Source: Eutreptiella sp. 'Long Island Sound 2002'
Taxonomy: Eukaryota > Euglenozoa > Euglenophyceae > Eutreptiales > Eutreptiaceae
Direction of reading: 5' to 3'
Length of the DNA: 64,000 nt
Assembly (NCBI GenBank): GCA_964036045.1
Contig: OZ038387.1
Span: forward strand, 18,065,420 to 18,129,419
Part shown: piece after piece, positions 23,901-34,583 of the stretch
How the letters are laid out: the number at the start of each line of letters is the position of its first letter
Numbering within the stretch: position 1 is the stretch's first letter
Notes under the pieces: model-generated
Seen by the model: only the letters and a program-made list of their open reading frames with translations
What the model was told of the DNA's origin: nothing
Database searches by the model: none
Position numbers and translations under genes: made by a program

Positions 23901-26900
23901 CATGGCAAATCGGTTGTATTTTATTCAGCAGGAAAGAGCTTCTCGCAAAGCTGGGAGACAAAGCCTACATGCACTGCAATAACACGTGCTCCTCCCGCTA
24001 CTGCCACAGGCATCACTCAGGCTTACGTAAGTGATACAGTGATACAGCCTCAGCCTGTTGGGCAGTGTTGCAAGGAATTTGCGGCCTCCCACAAGGCGAT
24101 CCTGTCGGCAGAAGACGCACAGCCCATGCGAAAACAACTTGCTCATTTGTTGGAACAATGGTTCCCAATAACAAACTGGAGTGCTTTTTGTTTGCCACAT
24201 CTACCAAAAGAACCAGGGGTTGCAGAAGAGCAAGCAGAAGCATGAAATGTTGCCACAACCCATTCAAACTGAACAACATGGGCGCCAAATACGCTAAGGT
24301 CACCAAACTCTAACTTTCAGACAACTCACAAGACAGGGAGGTTGGGAATACCTCTCCCGGGGCCGCTCAATTGGCTCTGTCCGCTCTTGCATACGTTTGG
24401 CCCTCGCGTTCTCCTTGTGGATTGCCAGGAGGGATTTCCCAAGTAGCTGCTGCTGCTGCCGGTCTGCACCCACCCCATCCGCAGTGAGCGCCCCCTGCCT
24501 GATCTTCTCCATCACCCACTGCACGCCATCCTCGCCGCTGCCGGCGCCCTCCTCCAGCATTTTGGTGACGGCCGGTTGCTCCAGCAGGTCCAGCAACGCT
24601 GCCGCCCCGCCCTTTGCGCTGGCGCCAGTCGGCGGCCGCCGGGTGCCGATCTTCATCTTGCTGTCCGTTGTGATCTTCTGAATATTGGCCATGATGGCCT
24701 CCAGGTGATTGTCTGGAGCTGCTGGGGGGCCGACTGGCTCCGTCACCTGCAGGGGAGTGGGAGGCAGGGAAGGAATAGAGGCCCAGCACGGACAGGGGCG
24801 GGCGTCTGGCGTGGCGCAACAGGCAGCCCAAAAAGCAGCACACAAAAAAAAGGCAGGGTGAGCAGGGACAGAGCGAGGTGTAGGAGCAGGGGCGGGGATG
24901 CAGGCAGATCATAGGAACAGGGCAGAGAGGGGCAGGTTTTCATGGGCAGCGGACCAGTGTGTATGGCCAGTGGCCCCAGTGTTTGTGAGCATTGGCCACA
25001 AATGTGTTGGGGCAGTGGCCCTGGTGTGCGCGGGCACTGGTCCCGGTGTGTGTGGGCGCCCCAAACTGTTTGGGCAGCGCCCCAAGTGCGTGCGGACAGT
25101 GGCTCCAGTTTGTGGCCCTGATGTTTCTGGGCAGGTGGGCGAACCAGAAGCAGACATGCTGACGCATCCGAGGGCTGCGGGCGATGCATCACCTGCACGG
25201 CACGTGCCTGGCGGTAGTGGCAGCCCGGATGGTGGTGCACGAGGCACCACAGCAGGCATCAGCGGCAGGGGGGGTGCCATCGGTGTTCAGCCCCGTGTGG
25301 ATGTGGGTGCTGGATACCCGGGATCCCGCGCCCGGGGGCGGCTACGTCCTCCGGGCTGCCGCCGCTGCCCGCTGCTCCTACAGGGCCACCCGGTGTCCAA
25401 GGTGTCGCCGCACAGAGCAACGGGACACTCCTGGCTGCAAGGTTGCACATGCCGCACACATTGGCACGTAGCCTGAATCGCCTGACCACCCGCGTGGTCA
25501 GCGGCGTGGTCTCCAGGACCGCCTGCATGAGCACCTGGCCGCCGGTATCTGCAATGTCCGAGCCGTTCATACTGCACACCCTAGGCCAAGGACATCCGGC
25601 CGGAGCTTGCGAACCCCACGCCACTTCCTGGCACCTCAAGACCCTGTGGGCCCCCAGGCTGCCCCGGCCGCTGCCGATTCCAGCTTGACCACATTGAGGA
25701 GGGACACCAGCATGGGTCCGTGGGGTCAGCCCCCATAAAGGATCACAGGCCATACTGGGTCTGGCAGCATGGCCACCAAAAGGCCAGGTCCCTAGGTCTG
25801 GCCCCTCAGGTCAGGACCTCCTGTGGTGGAAGGATGTGTGACTTACATCCCTCCACGCCCATGACGCACCATTCCAGCCTCGAGAGCTGATGCTCGCCTC
25901 CTGTTGAGTGGGCGCCCCATGTGACCCACTCCCGCCTGTGTCTGCGCCTGTGTCTGCGCTTGTGTCTTGCTGTCCACTGTCCACCTGCTGAGAGTGTGTC
26001 GCGGCGGCCTTTTCTGCGCCGCCTCTTGGCTGAGCGCTGCGCAGTCGTGCGCCTTGCAGAGGTTGCCATACCAGTAGGTGTCCCATATGCCCTCTGGAGC
26101 TGTGTATGTGTGTGACACCCAATATCTTTGCAGCACCTTCATAGCGTCATAGCGTTTGCTACCATACATCACCTCTCTACAGCTGTGTATGTGTGTGCGC
26201 GCGCACGTCTGTGTATGTGCAGGCAGTGGCCCCAATGTGTCTCGGCAATGCCCCCCGTGTGATTGAGTAGTGGCCCTGTGTGTGCGCGCGCGCGTGTGTG
26301 TGACCCATTGTGACTGGGTAGTGCAGGGTACAGGCAGGGGCAGGGGCTGGGGCAGAGACCTGCCGGTTTGGCACAGCCAAGGGATCGTAATCCTCATCAC
26401 TATCACTCTCGTTGCCCACATCCTCCTTTTCCTTAGCCTTGATCTCGGGGAACGCCTCTGTGACAATGGACAACAGTTTCTCCCCCGCAGGAGCCTGCTC
26501 CTCATGAGCTGCAGCCTCGTTTTCCACCGCCCCCTCCTTCTTTTTGGGCTCCCGCTTCTTCTTTTTACCACCCCGCTCCTTCCGATCTCTGGGCACAGGT
26601 TTGGGTTTGGGCTGGGGCTTGGCAGCCTCCGCCTCCTCTTTGTCTGTGTACGCCTCCCCAAGCGCTGCCAGCTCATCAGTCCCATACTGCTGCACCATGG
26701 ACATTGCTGCCGACTGCAACGCTACCAAAGCTGCAGCAGTAACGCTGGGGTCGAAACCGTCTGCCTTCTCCTTTGGGACCTTCTCACCGTAGAATGAGTA
26801 GCCCCATGGGTCCGCCTCCCAATTATAATCGTCGTACTCAGAATCCTGAATCCGTCGTTGTCGCTGCCGCTGCCGAGCCTTGGCAATACGCTCCTTTCGG

Positions 26901-29900
26901 AGCATCTGAGAGATAGGGAAAGAGGGAGAGAGAAGGAGAGATGGAGGCACACAAAGGAATGGCTGGAGCAGAGGCCTCCCGGAAAACACGGCAAAACTTT
27001 GCCCGACGCGCTAATATACTCTCATCAGCAGGGCTCTACATCTTCCATGTAAGTGGCATCGATACATCAGGCATTGCATGCACGTGCCCATCAACCATGT
27101 CTTTTTGCCAACAAGTCCGCTCAAAAGTCGGCAAAATCCGAAATTCACAACCCCGAGACCATACAAATGGCCATGCACCTGATTTACAAACATACACATG
27201 GCTGCCCGCCCCCATCCCCATAAAGAGGCCGGTGCATCGGCAAAATAACGACAAATGGGCAATCGCATCCATCTACTGTGATTTACACGCGAGGCTGCAG
27301 GGCACCCGCACACCCAATGCCAACGTTGATGCGCCGGCAAAGGGGCTTTTTGTTGAAACATGTCAATGTGAACACTGCATTCTGTAGCCGACAGCCCCTT
27401 GCCTCTTTTCTGGAATAGGCAAGGCCTTTGTCGCTGCATCCAGATGTCCACACAATGTCCACGCGCGGCCTGCCTGACCATTTTGAGTTCCGTCTCTGCT
27501 TCTCCATCCTCAGTCTGCCCCTTTGCCAGATTCTCCCTTTGCAGATTCCGTTGCCTCCATGCTCACCCCAGCGCTGCGGCTTGCGATGCTGCCCAGTGGT
27601 TGGCATGTGCAAAATCAGGCACAGCGCTCCATCTTCCTGCCCCCATCCCACCACAAGTGCGAGGCCCGCCACAGAAAACATGCAAGTTGCCCCCCCCTTT
27701 GTTGGCAACCCAGCCAATGGACCCCACTTGCTGTGGCTTCCTGTGGAGTGGAAGGTGCACCCAGACAATCACCGCACCTCTTTTTTCTCTTTTGCCTCCT
27801 GAATCTTGGCCACGTACGCCGTCCACCACTCGTTGTAGCGCTGGTACCATGCGGCCACCACCACATCGTCCTTCGCAGCCTCCTGCGTGAGCTGATTCGG
27901 AGCCCAATCCATGGCGTAATGCGGTACGCTCTTCTGGGGGACCAGAAGGCTGTCGGCAATGCCCTCAGGGTTGTTGTTGCCATGCGTGCCGTAGAATCGG
28001 TCAACAACGGCGTGGTTGCAGTCCTCGTCGTCGCTCTCCTCCTCCTCCTGCAGCACCGGCTCAGGCACCGGCACCGGCACGGGCTCCGGCTCAGGTGTTG
28101 GCACCGGTTTGGGGACGTCCTCCGGTACCGGCGGCACCCCCTGCTTCTTCAAGAAGTCCATCAGAGGGCCAAGGGCCCCAAAACGGACCTGCCGACGGAC
28201 CTTCTGCTGCTTCACCTTTCCTTTCCCATTCGCCTGCTCCTCCACCTCATCCCCTTCGTCGTCCTCCGATTCAGGTTCCTCCTCCTTGGGCTCAGGCCCC
28301 GGGGGCAGCTCAACCACGGGGGGCTGCAGCTTCTGCTCAAGCTCCTGCTTTTCAAGCTGCTTTTGGTACTCCTGAGGGATTGGTGCAAGAGGAGGGGCAG
28401 GGCATTTGGTAAATCCTAGTACGTGGTCGAGTAAAACATAGCAAAATCTAGTAAAACCTAGTAAAATCTAGTAAACCCTGATAAAAAAAAAATGGATTTT
28501 CAAAATTTTCTAACAAAATTTTTTTTCACTAGTATACCAGGGAGACACAAATTTGTACATACACTTGAATTTGAACAAAAAACAGAGTTTATTTTTTTTG
28601 GGGGGGGGTAATGGTCAGGGCAGTCCTTAATAGGAAAAAAAAAGTGTTCCGTCACCAGTTTTCTCAAAAAAGCCCGCGGGCACTCCATGTGCTCAACCAT
28701 GGTTGGTGGTGGTTGGCGGTTGGCGGTTGGCGGTTGGCAGTTGGCAACTGGCGGTTGGTGGCGGTTGGTGGTTGGTGATTGGTGGTTGGTGGTGGTTGGC
28801 AGTGGTTGGCAGTTGGCGGTTGGTCGCCGCTGGCAGTTGGCGGCGGTTGGTGGTTGGCGACAGTTGGTGGTTGATGGGAGTTGGCGGTTGGCGGTCCCTT
28901 GGGGCGGTCCTTAGCAAAAAAAAATCTGGTTCCTTAAGGACCGCCCTGGTAATGGTAGGTGGCATTTTGTTAAAGGGCGCAGTGCCCCTGGGTCACTTCC
29001 CGGCCACTGTGGATAGTGGCACCCCACCTCGGCCAAACCATCATGCACAAATGTGCTCTTATATCATATACATATATACGGGTGGGCACATGCGCGCTTC
29101 AGATGAAGTCACAAAAGACCCGCTTGTCAATGAGGTCCGCCTTTGTATCTTTGGGGGTGGGGTGGTCGTTTGGCAATCCATTCCTCTCGGGCCTTATCCC
29201 ACTCCCCTTTGGATCTCACTGTTGCGACTATTTTCTTTGCCAGCGTCGTCTGTCATAGTGAAGACTGCGTCTGCAATGTTAGCTGCCCCAGGTGCAGACA
29301 GCAACTAGTTGGGTTTTCGGATGCTGCCCATGCTCCATTTCAATTTCGTAAAGGCTACCGCACAATTGCTGGTTTCAATACTCTTGGCAGTTAGTGTTTG
29401 TTGCACTAGGTCCCAAAGCTGTTTCGGGGGAGGTATTCTGGCAGGTCCACAAATACTACTTGGTCTTCTGTGGCGGGTTTCCGTGAGCCCGCTGAGCTCC
29501 ATGACCGGGTGGAGGAGGTGCTGTTTACACTGGCCGTGTCGTTGTCGCGGTCCCAGAATTCGTCTTTTGACCCTTCGGTTTTGAAGCTATAGCCCAGCTC
29601 CTTTAGTTTAGGTAGTGGGCCTTTAATGGACGGCTGGGCGTTATCCTTTGTGAAGAACGTTGTTGGACGAGTATTGCACGAGGGGGCGCTGCTGAAAGCT
29701 GTCCATGTTTTGGGCCACGTGAAAATAAAGGGTCGCCCAGAAGGCTGTGAGTTTGTTGTGGGTTCGATGCTGTTTTCCAAGGTACACCTCTGCTACAGCT
29801 TGGCATGGCGCCAGTTGTCCTTGTTGTACTTTCAGTGACACCATGGAAAAATTTTCCTTGCTGAACCATTTACTTTCCACTCTTGTGATCGCATCTTGGG

Positions 29901-32900
29901 GAGGGGGGGGGGGGGGGGCAATGAGCCATGAGGTTAGAGTGGGATGTGGCCCCAGCGCCACTGCCACTTGCTCCTCCGACACTTGCAGGTCCTTCATGAT
30001 CTCCTCAGTATATTTGGTCAGGATGGATATGGCAATCTCGTCTTCGGCCTTGGGCAGTTTGGCGAATATGCGCAGTGGGTCTTGCCCTACCGTCAGTAGC
30101 GGTATGATTTGTCGCTTTGGGAGCTGGAAGGTCGTCGCAGTGCGCATGTCTTGGGCGCGTCTGCCACCCACGCGTACCTATGGCTGCCTCCACACATTCC
30201 CAGCTGCTGCCCTGTCAGTGACATGGTACTGAGCTGTATGCCCAGGTTTTCTCTCAGTCGATCCGCTCCATCCCACAGCCGCATTTCTATGAAGTGAAGA
30301 TTATCATTTTTAGATCCACCTGAGGGTATTGGTCGCACACTGATTTGGCTGCCACTAACATCTCTTGCACTGCTAATTGTGCTATTGCAAAGACAAACGA
30401 GGTGGGGCGGGAGTCTGCCGCGCACAGATATTTTGGGAGATCCAGGTCGCTGCAGTCGAAGTCCGAAGCCAGATTCAGATACTTGCACATGAGATCGGTT
30501 GATTTAAACCATTTCTGGTCTACAAAAACTATTGTCTGCTTTTCTGCTGCTACTCCGGCCGCGATGGCCAGTTGCGTTGCTTCCATGGGCATGAGGATGG
30601 TATCCGTGGCTGCAGTGAAGGAGTGTTGGTCAAAGAAAGCTTTGAGCTCCTCAGTCATCTAGGAGGCGTCCATGCTGAGCAGATTTCTGTTTCGGGGGCG
30701 GGGGGGGGGGGGGCAGACCCTAGTCGACAATAACCAAGAGCGCCTCGTGAGCGGTCCTTCCCTGCGTCCTTTAGGGGTCGTGTCTGATGTAGTGTGCTTT
30801 TGACTCACTCACACCTCCAACGGCCACAGTTGCACGCTCCGTACTCTATTCGTCGGTGTTTGCTGCTCACTGACGAGGTCGCAGGCGACACAGGCTGTGG
30901 TTCGTGATCCACGTACTGCACTGGCGGTGTGAACAGCGTGTGCAAAGCACAAAATATGCCATCCCGCTGCTCAGCACGACTTCGCGCCCCTGTTCACACT
31001 TGGACTCCATGGTGGGTCCGGGGAGTCATCGTGGGATAGAAAAAAAATAGACACGAAAAAAATAGACACTCAGAAAGGGGGCGGGGGGGGGGGGGTCATG
31101 ATAGAAATACAGCCGGGCACTCCACCATGCACATGCACATGCACATGCACATGCACATAAGCAAAGCAAAAAGGTAACATACACCATACAATAGATGAAA
31201 AAGAGCCGTAGGTTCAAAGTAACCCCCAGAAAGTCCAATGAGCATGGGGCCCGAAGTAGAAAGGCATAAAAATCATGGTTGAGCTCACAAGGGAAACCCC
31301 AGACCCCTAGGCCCTGCCCATGCCTCATAAGTATTCAACTCGAGGGACCACAACAACTAAGCGTGGGAGTCCATCAGAAAGGGCCCAAATCTGGGCAAGT
31401 GGCTAAATACCCCTTGCCTTCTCAGTCCCCAACAAGGGGACAAAAACTTTTTTGCTAGGTTCACAAACCCAGCAAAGCAAAAAAAAACTTTTTTTTCACT
31501 AGGTTCTGGTGACCGAATAAAAAAAAAAAATCTACTAGGTTCTGGTTATAGTACCTAGTAACCTAGTAAAACCTAGTAAGCTTAGTAAAAATGAAACCTA
31601 GTCGAAATTTTTACTCGGCCTTATTAGAGACCACAGGAGTACTGCAAAGGGAGAGGGCATGGGGGTGGGAGCATGGGCAGTGCATGGGTAGCAATGGAGG
31701 CAGAATTTGGAGCAGGGGCGAGGGCAGTGCTCGACGAGGCGTGGGGGCAGATGTCAACACAGCACTAGGACACGGGGTATGGAGAGATGATGGGGGCAGA
31801 GGCATGGGCAGGGCAAGACGGAAGGAGCCGTGTGGAGCCGAGTTGAAGGCAGCGGATGGGGAAAGTTATTGGTTGGCAATGGCAGCAACGGGAGAGAGAG
31901 AGACATCGGGATCAAGGCAAAGACCATAGGGGATCAATTGGGTATTGCAGAGGAAAGGGTGGTGTATGGAGAGAGGGCATGGGGGCATAGGCAAATGCGC
32001 AGGGAGAGACACGTCCAGAGGCCAACCTGAAAACAGCCCGGTCCTCACCAGATAATTTGGTCTCCAAAAGTGATGATTTTACAAGGGGTTAAACATCCGA
32101 TGTCACCCATTAGGGTACGCTATGCGAGTGACCCCAAAAAAGGGGGTATATAGTGTCTGCGCCTGCACTTTATCTAACAACCTCTCTTGGAGGCGACGTT
32201 TGTTGAAAAGCAAGCTTCTTCCAGACCTTCAGCGCCAAAATCCTTTGGTTGCAACAAAAATCCTCCCCCCCCGCCCTCCTTCCGGGGTCCTTAAACAACA
32301 CCCCCCCTCTGGTGCAGTCCTTTTTTCCTGCTCCCCTACTGTTGCCTGCGCAATGCCTGAGCCCATGTCTTTTGAGCCCAGGGCAGAAGAGAGGGCATGG
32401 GGCAGCTGCAAGGCCAGCACATGGGGAAGCAATGGGCAAGGCAAGGGCAGTGCATGGAGGCAAGGGCAGAGGGCATGGGCCAAGGGCAAAAGATGGAGAG
32501 AGGGATGGAGATCCGGGCAAGGGCTGCAGAAAAGAGCAACTTGCAGCAGAGGCAAGGGCACCTGCAACTGGGCATAATAATCTTGAAGCTTCACAAAATA
32601 ATCGTTCCACTGTTTTGAGCTTTCCTCAATGTCACTGGATCTGTACAATCCCCCTTGCTCCTCGTCCAGCTCCTGCTCAGGGGCTGCATGCACGGCAGGG
32701 TCTGCCGGCAACGGGATGCTGACAGAGGTATCTTCCAAGCGGTACAACTGCGGCACAGCGTCTGCGGCATCTTCATCCATGTCCGTGACCTCAGGAGGGG
32801 CCCCAGACGGCGTGGTGATTGAGGGTAGTGGGGAGATTGCTGGCAGTGTGGGGCTTGTGCCTGCAGGGGGGTCTGCAGGCGGTGGGGGCCCCAGAGGAGC

Positions 32901-33272
32901 TTCTGCAGGTGGCAAGGGGCCTGAGGGTGATGGTGGAGGGGGTGGTGGAGGGGGCGGTGGAGGTGGTGGCGGGGCTGGGGGCGCAGCGGCAGGATCCTGC
33001 GCCCTCAGTATGCGTTCGGCCCTGGGCTGCGCATCGGCCAGCGTGGTCTCATCCACACGGTAGAGTGCAGATGTGCTGTTGACAGGCAGCTCGAGAATGC
33101 TCGAGGCAGAGGGGGCCTCTACTGCATTGTCCTCCGGGTCGTCCAGGCCGTCGTACAGGGACACCACGACTGGGGCTTCGTTAGCATCGGGTGGGAAGTC
33201 ATTATCAAAGTCCCCGAAATCCGCAAAATCGCCAGCCTCAGGAGGTGGGGTCGCTTCTCGATTTTGGGCCAT
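14499..33272 (-). CDS. Eight-exon gene for a 1470-residue protein with C-terminal C2H2 fingers
   Basis: Exons 33272-32562, 28371-27778, 26905-26360, 24746-24352, 22913-22565, 20510-19969, 17968-17122 and 14927-14499 join through seven GT-AG introns into one open frame; phases agree at every junction, including two phase-2 introns. The start is ATG 33270-33272 and the stop TAA 14499-14501. Order of parts: acidic and proline-rich N-terminus, coiled coil across the exon 1/2 junction, acidic region, RQRQR-rich coiled coil (exon 3), alpha-helical region (exons 4-5), alpha-helical repeat-like region (exon 6), basic Arg/Asp/Ser/Pro-rich region (exon 7) and four C2H2 fingers (about residues 1279-1448). 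This points to a nuclear nucleic-acid-binding or RNA-processing role, which is inference. I recognise no named orthologue. Composition and splicing match a host gene rather than a mobile element. Confidence 0.8.
15553..16150 (+). repeat. Direct repeat pair of about 85 bp within intron 7
   Basis: GTCGGCACACGCCA followed by CCCACCTCCCTGCCAGAC and CGGCAGACGCAGAACC occurs at 15553-15640 and again at 16066-16150, with a few substitutions. Confidence 0.8.
15727..15800 (-). repeat. tRNA-like sequence, probably tRNA-derived repeat
   Basis: On the minus strand TACTCCAGTGGTTAAACA (A-box-like) is followed 27 bases later by GGTTCAATTCC (B box). The stems do not pair well, so it is probably a degraded tRNA-derived sequence rather than a working tRNA gene. 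Confidence 0.45.
17122..17968 (-). CDS. Zinc-finger gene exon 7 (residues 1046-1328)
   Basis: Acceptor CACGTTCCAG. Basic KRKEKDRGRERAPKPRDRSP, then alternating Asp-rich and Pro-rich segments and an Arg/Asp/Gly segment (YDRDRDWGWQRGRREHGDRG), similar in style to RNA-processing factors. Finger 1 (C1279, C1282, H1295, H1300) is complete. The first half of finger 2 (C1320, C1323) ends the exon at GAG|GTCCAG. Confidence 0.8.
17969..19968 (-). other. Intron 6 of the zinc-finger gene
   Basis: Holds C runs at 18403-18416 and 19030-19060 and a tandem duplication of about 63 bp at 18540-18665 (CCCAGTGGTTGG against CCCAGTAGTTGG). No additional exon was convincing. Confidence 0.55.
19969..20510 (-). CDS. 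Zinc-finger gene exon 6 (residues 866-1046)
   Basis: Acceptor GCATTTTAG. After a basic start it encodes a helical region (LTEDVLPMLEKIIALQPIAV, HALLLACVFNVLEKVSF, LGMLEFLVRFYALLWQQ, KLKRLFAQLGHFVAL), the best-folded part of the protein and possibly armadillo- or HEAT-like. No family assigned. Donor AACAG|GTTCCT, phase 2. Confidence 0.75.
20511..22564 (-). other. Intron 5 of the zinc-finger gene
   Basis: Contains a full SINE-like family A copy at 21807-22029. The remainder has long open frames without recognisable domains. Confidence 0.55.
21807..22029 (-). mobile_element. SINE-like family A, copy with 16-bp target duplication
   Basis: A 191-bp body flanked by the exact direct repeat TTCTTTGGCACCCCTT (21807-21822 and 22014-22029). 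A T run at the left edge means the element lies on the minus strand with an A tail. A hairpin GTGAGC..GCTCAC encloses TGGCGTAGCCT, which resembles a pol III A box on the plus strand. The same body occurs at 48.6 and 53.0 kb. Confidence 0.85.
22565..22913 (-). CDS. Zinc-finger gene exon 5 (residues 749-865)
   Basis: The phase-2 acceptor TGACTAG completes an Arg codon. The start is rich in Trp at regular spacing (FWNQELEIQWQKSWETDW), followed by a long charged coiled coil (REIITLQRSLQATLHDML, LEREYESKKAELAKLQKR). There is no ATG in the first 47 codons, so the part upstream of the first Met depends on the splice model. Confidence 0.75.
22914..24351 (-). other. Intron 4 of the zinc-finger gene
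   Basis: Phase-2 intron. Contains CCCTATATCA-type short repeats near 23185-23215 and plus-strand frames at 23.9-24.3 kb that look faintly protein-like (CKEFAASHKAILSAEDAQP) but belong to no recognised family. Confidence 0.55.
24352..24746 (-). CDS. Zinc-finger gene exon 4 (residues 618-749)
   Basis: Acceptor CTCCCCTGCAG. Contains HLEAIMANIQK, a segment with ALLDLLEQPAVTKMLEEG and WVMEKIRQGALTADG (a helical, CUE/UBA-sized stretch not matched to a family), and a basic helix at the end. Donor GAGAG|GTATTC, phase 2. Confidence 0.75.
24747..26359 (-). other. Intron 3 of the zinc-finger gene with degenerate tandem repeats
   Basis: At 24945-25135 and 26215-26330 there are imperfect repeats of about 25 bp on the theme GGGCAGTGGCCCCAGTGTGTG. 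A GC-rich part (25170-25700) has long minus-strand frames, one with SMNGSDIADTGGQVLMQAVL, of unknown status. Confidence 0.55.
26360..26905 (-). CDS. Zinc-finger gene exon 3 (residues 436-617)
   Basis: A pyrimidine-rich acceptor (CCCTATCTCTCAG) precedes it. Starts MLRKERIAKARQRQRQRRI, a strongly basic helix that continues the helix of exon 2, then DPWGYSFYG and a charged region with PKPKPVPRDRK, GKKKKREPKKK (a likely nuclear localisation signal) and an acidic SDSDEDYDP end. Donor: CAG|GTCTCT. Confidence 0.8.
26906..27777 (-). other. Intron 2 of the zinc-finger gene
   Basis: The shortest large intron of the gene, at 872 bp. No repeat element recognised. Confidence 0.6.
27778..28371 (-). CDS. 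Zinc-finger gene exon 2 (residues 238-435)
   Basis: Acceptor ATCCCTCAG at 28372-28380. Begins EYQKQLEKQELEQKLQ, which continues the exon 1 helix, then an acidic segment, a basic patch (KVKQQKVRRQVRFG), a PVPEP repeat, a second acidic patch, and a Trp/Tyr-rich helix (AWYQRYNEWWTAYVAKIQEA). Donor: GAG|GTGCGG. The frame across both junctions supports the model. Confidence 0.8.
28613..28690 (+). repeat. Dispersed repeat shared with 56522-56613
   Basis: CAGGGC(A/G)GTC(C/T)TTAA, an A run, GTGTTCCGT, CCAGTTTTC and CATTCCATGTG-type blocks occur in the same order at both places, with about 80 percent identity. Confidence 0.75.
28693..28890 (+). repeat. TTGGCGG/TTGGTGG minisatellite
   Basis: About 200 bases of degenerate 7-bp TTGGCGG, TTGGTGG and TTGGCAG units; the same family as 3946-4015. 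Confidence 0.9.
28902..28946. repeat. 12-bp perfect inverted repeat around an A run
   Basis: GGGCGGTCCTTA and TAAGGACCGCCC enclose a 21-base A-rich loop with TCTGGTTCC. Practically the same hairpin is at 60039-60083. It may be a small foldback element or element terminus. Confidence 0.8.
29128..30661 (-). pseudogene. Decayed or unrecognised multi-frame coding sequence inside intron 1
   Basis: From ATG 30656-30658 downwards the minus strand stays protein-like, but the open frame changes at least five times: MTEELKAFFDQHSF.. (to about 30300), HFIEMRLWDGADRL.., FQLPKRQIIPLLTVGQD.., DAITRVESKWFSKENF.., LPKLKELGYSFKTEG.., and WDLVQQTLTAKSIETSN. One break (about 29885-29950) could be a short intron ending CTCCCCAAG; the rest look like frameshifts. 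After the TAG at 29305-29307 the frame continues with LLSAPGAANIADAVFTMTDD to TAA. No family recognised. It lies entirely within an intron of the zinc-finger gene, on the same strand, so it is either an inserted element gene in decay or a nested host gene with introns I could not resolve. Confidence 0.5.
32562..33272 (-). CDS. Zinc-finger gene exon 1 (residues 1-237)
   Basis: Starts at ATG, with G at +4. The N-terminus is acidic with FADFGDFDNDF. An uninterrupted proline tract of about 14 residues sits near residue 110. Three LYR motifs (LYRVDET, LYRLEDT, LYRSSDI) plus LYDGLDD form an irregular internal repeat of unknown role, possibly short linear binding motifs. The exon closes with WNDYFVKLQDYYAQLQ, the start of a coiled coil that continues in exon 2. 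Donor: CAG|GTGCCC. Confidence 0.75.
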
Positions 33273-34277
33273 TCAAATGTGACATCTGATGAAAATTGAA
33301 TGTAGAGAAAAGAGTGATGCAGATCTGGCAGAAAGAGTGGCTACAATGCTACTTGCCCACCTGGCCACCACTGGGGACCATGCCATAGCTGTTAAGATTG
33401 CAGAGTGCCTGGTCCCTGGGTTAGTGCGTTCAGCAACATCCACAACCACAACTGGACTACTGAATATTATTTGAACCAACATCTCAGTTGTCCAATACTG
33501 CATTTGTTATGGGTCAGACTCGAATCCAACATATCCAACTGCTGATGACGGACAGGGGATTACCAGGGGGTGGTTGCGCAAGGTGGCCGCTGTGCAGGGG
33601 CTCATGGGCCATTTGCTAAATCGCTTGAGTTAATCCAGTGGGGGGATGGGGGTACCCATTACCCCATATGCCCACACATGATGGCACCCATGGTATTGAC
33701 CTGCTATCTCCCAACAACTCGCCCTGTGTCCACAATAAATGCCACGGATTGATTTGTGCCACCCACCCACCCACAACCTGACCCATCCATGCTGCTTCCT
33801 TTTGGTGCATTTAACTGTGTAAACCTGCGAAAACCACTCCTGAACCCATGACAAAATGCAACCAGACCCTGGAACCCTCTGAAGCCATGATCACTGCCCT
33901 CAGATGCGCCCTCCATTCTGGCTCTTTGCTCCACTAAGCTGCCCTTGCGCAATACATCCTCCCCACACCGAAGCCCAAAACCTGCATTTGAGATCTATCG
34001 GTTTCTGTCACAAAAGAACACCTCCCACCCTTCATCCACTTCCTGACTGATGACATCTACATAGCAAGCACACGCACTTGGGCATACGCTTGGCCACCAA
34101 TGGCAACACAGCGCCATGTGGGGCACACTTCTATCCAGAAACATGGCCCTCCCTTTTGAATTTGATTGTGCACATGTCCAACCTCTGATGGACACAAGGA
34201 CGTCTCCTCCCCCACCACCATATGGGTGTTTGGTAAGACGGAGTAAGCAGCAAAGTAAAACTGAGTAAAATGTAGTA
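33273..34277. other. 5' flank of the zinc-finger gene; no other gene seen
   Basis: Should contain the promoter of the minus-strand gene. No clear TATA box was found within 100 bases of the ATG. No coding exon supported. Confidence 0.4.
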
Positions 34278-34416
34278 ACACTGAGTAAGAAATTTTTTTT
34301 TTGACTGACTCCAGAAGTTCAAAGAGTACTCAAGACTGTGCTTGGGAAAGTGGGCGTCTCCAGCATATGATACAGTGGATCCCGGCAACGCGGGGCACAC
34401 TGAGTAAGAAAATTTT
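34278..34416 (-). mobile_element. SINE-like family B copy with target duplication
   Basis: The body (GACTGACTCC.. to ..CGGGGCAC, 34303-34398) follows a T run and is flanked by ACACTGAGTAAGAAA-type direct repeats (34278 and 34397). The T run on the plus strand implies a minus-strand element with an A tail. The 3' flank is itself found next to the 57.9 kb copy. Confidence 0.8.
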
Positions 34417-34583
34417 ACAGCATTTCTGAGTGGAAAAACTTTTCTTTTATCCAGTTGAACCACACCTCACTCAGTTTTACAAAAAAAAATTTTTGACGAA
34501 GCTGCAATAGTTCTGCAATAGTTCTGCAACAGTACAAGTCAATCTCGGGATCTAAGTACACTCTCAGAACATACCACAGCTTC

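Larger units (their letters stand above)
28372..32561 (-). other. Intron 1 of the zinc-finger gene
   Basis: 4.19 kb. From the 3' end: CTAGTAAAA-type tracts (28437-28490), a repeat shared with 56.5 kb (28613-28690), the TTGGCGG repeat, an inverted-repeat hairpin, a decayed gene (29128-30661), a (ACATGC)n stretch near 31131, CTAGTAA tracts near 31545-31600 and purine-rich GGGCAGTGCATGG-type repeats (31640-32015 and 32380-32560). Confidence 0.65.

Noticed and set aside
24898-25476. 192-codon plus-strand ORF in intron 3
   Set aside because: Made of the degenerate GGGCAGTGGCCCCAGTG repeats; no domain.
32819-33063. Glycine-rich plus-strand ORF
   Set aside because: It is the complement of the proline tract in exon 1.
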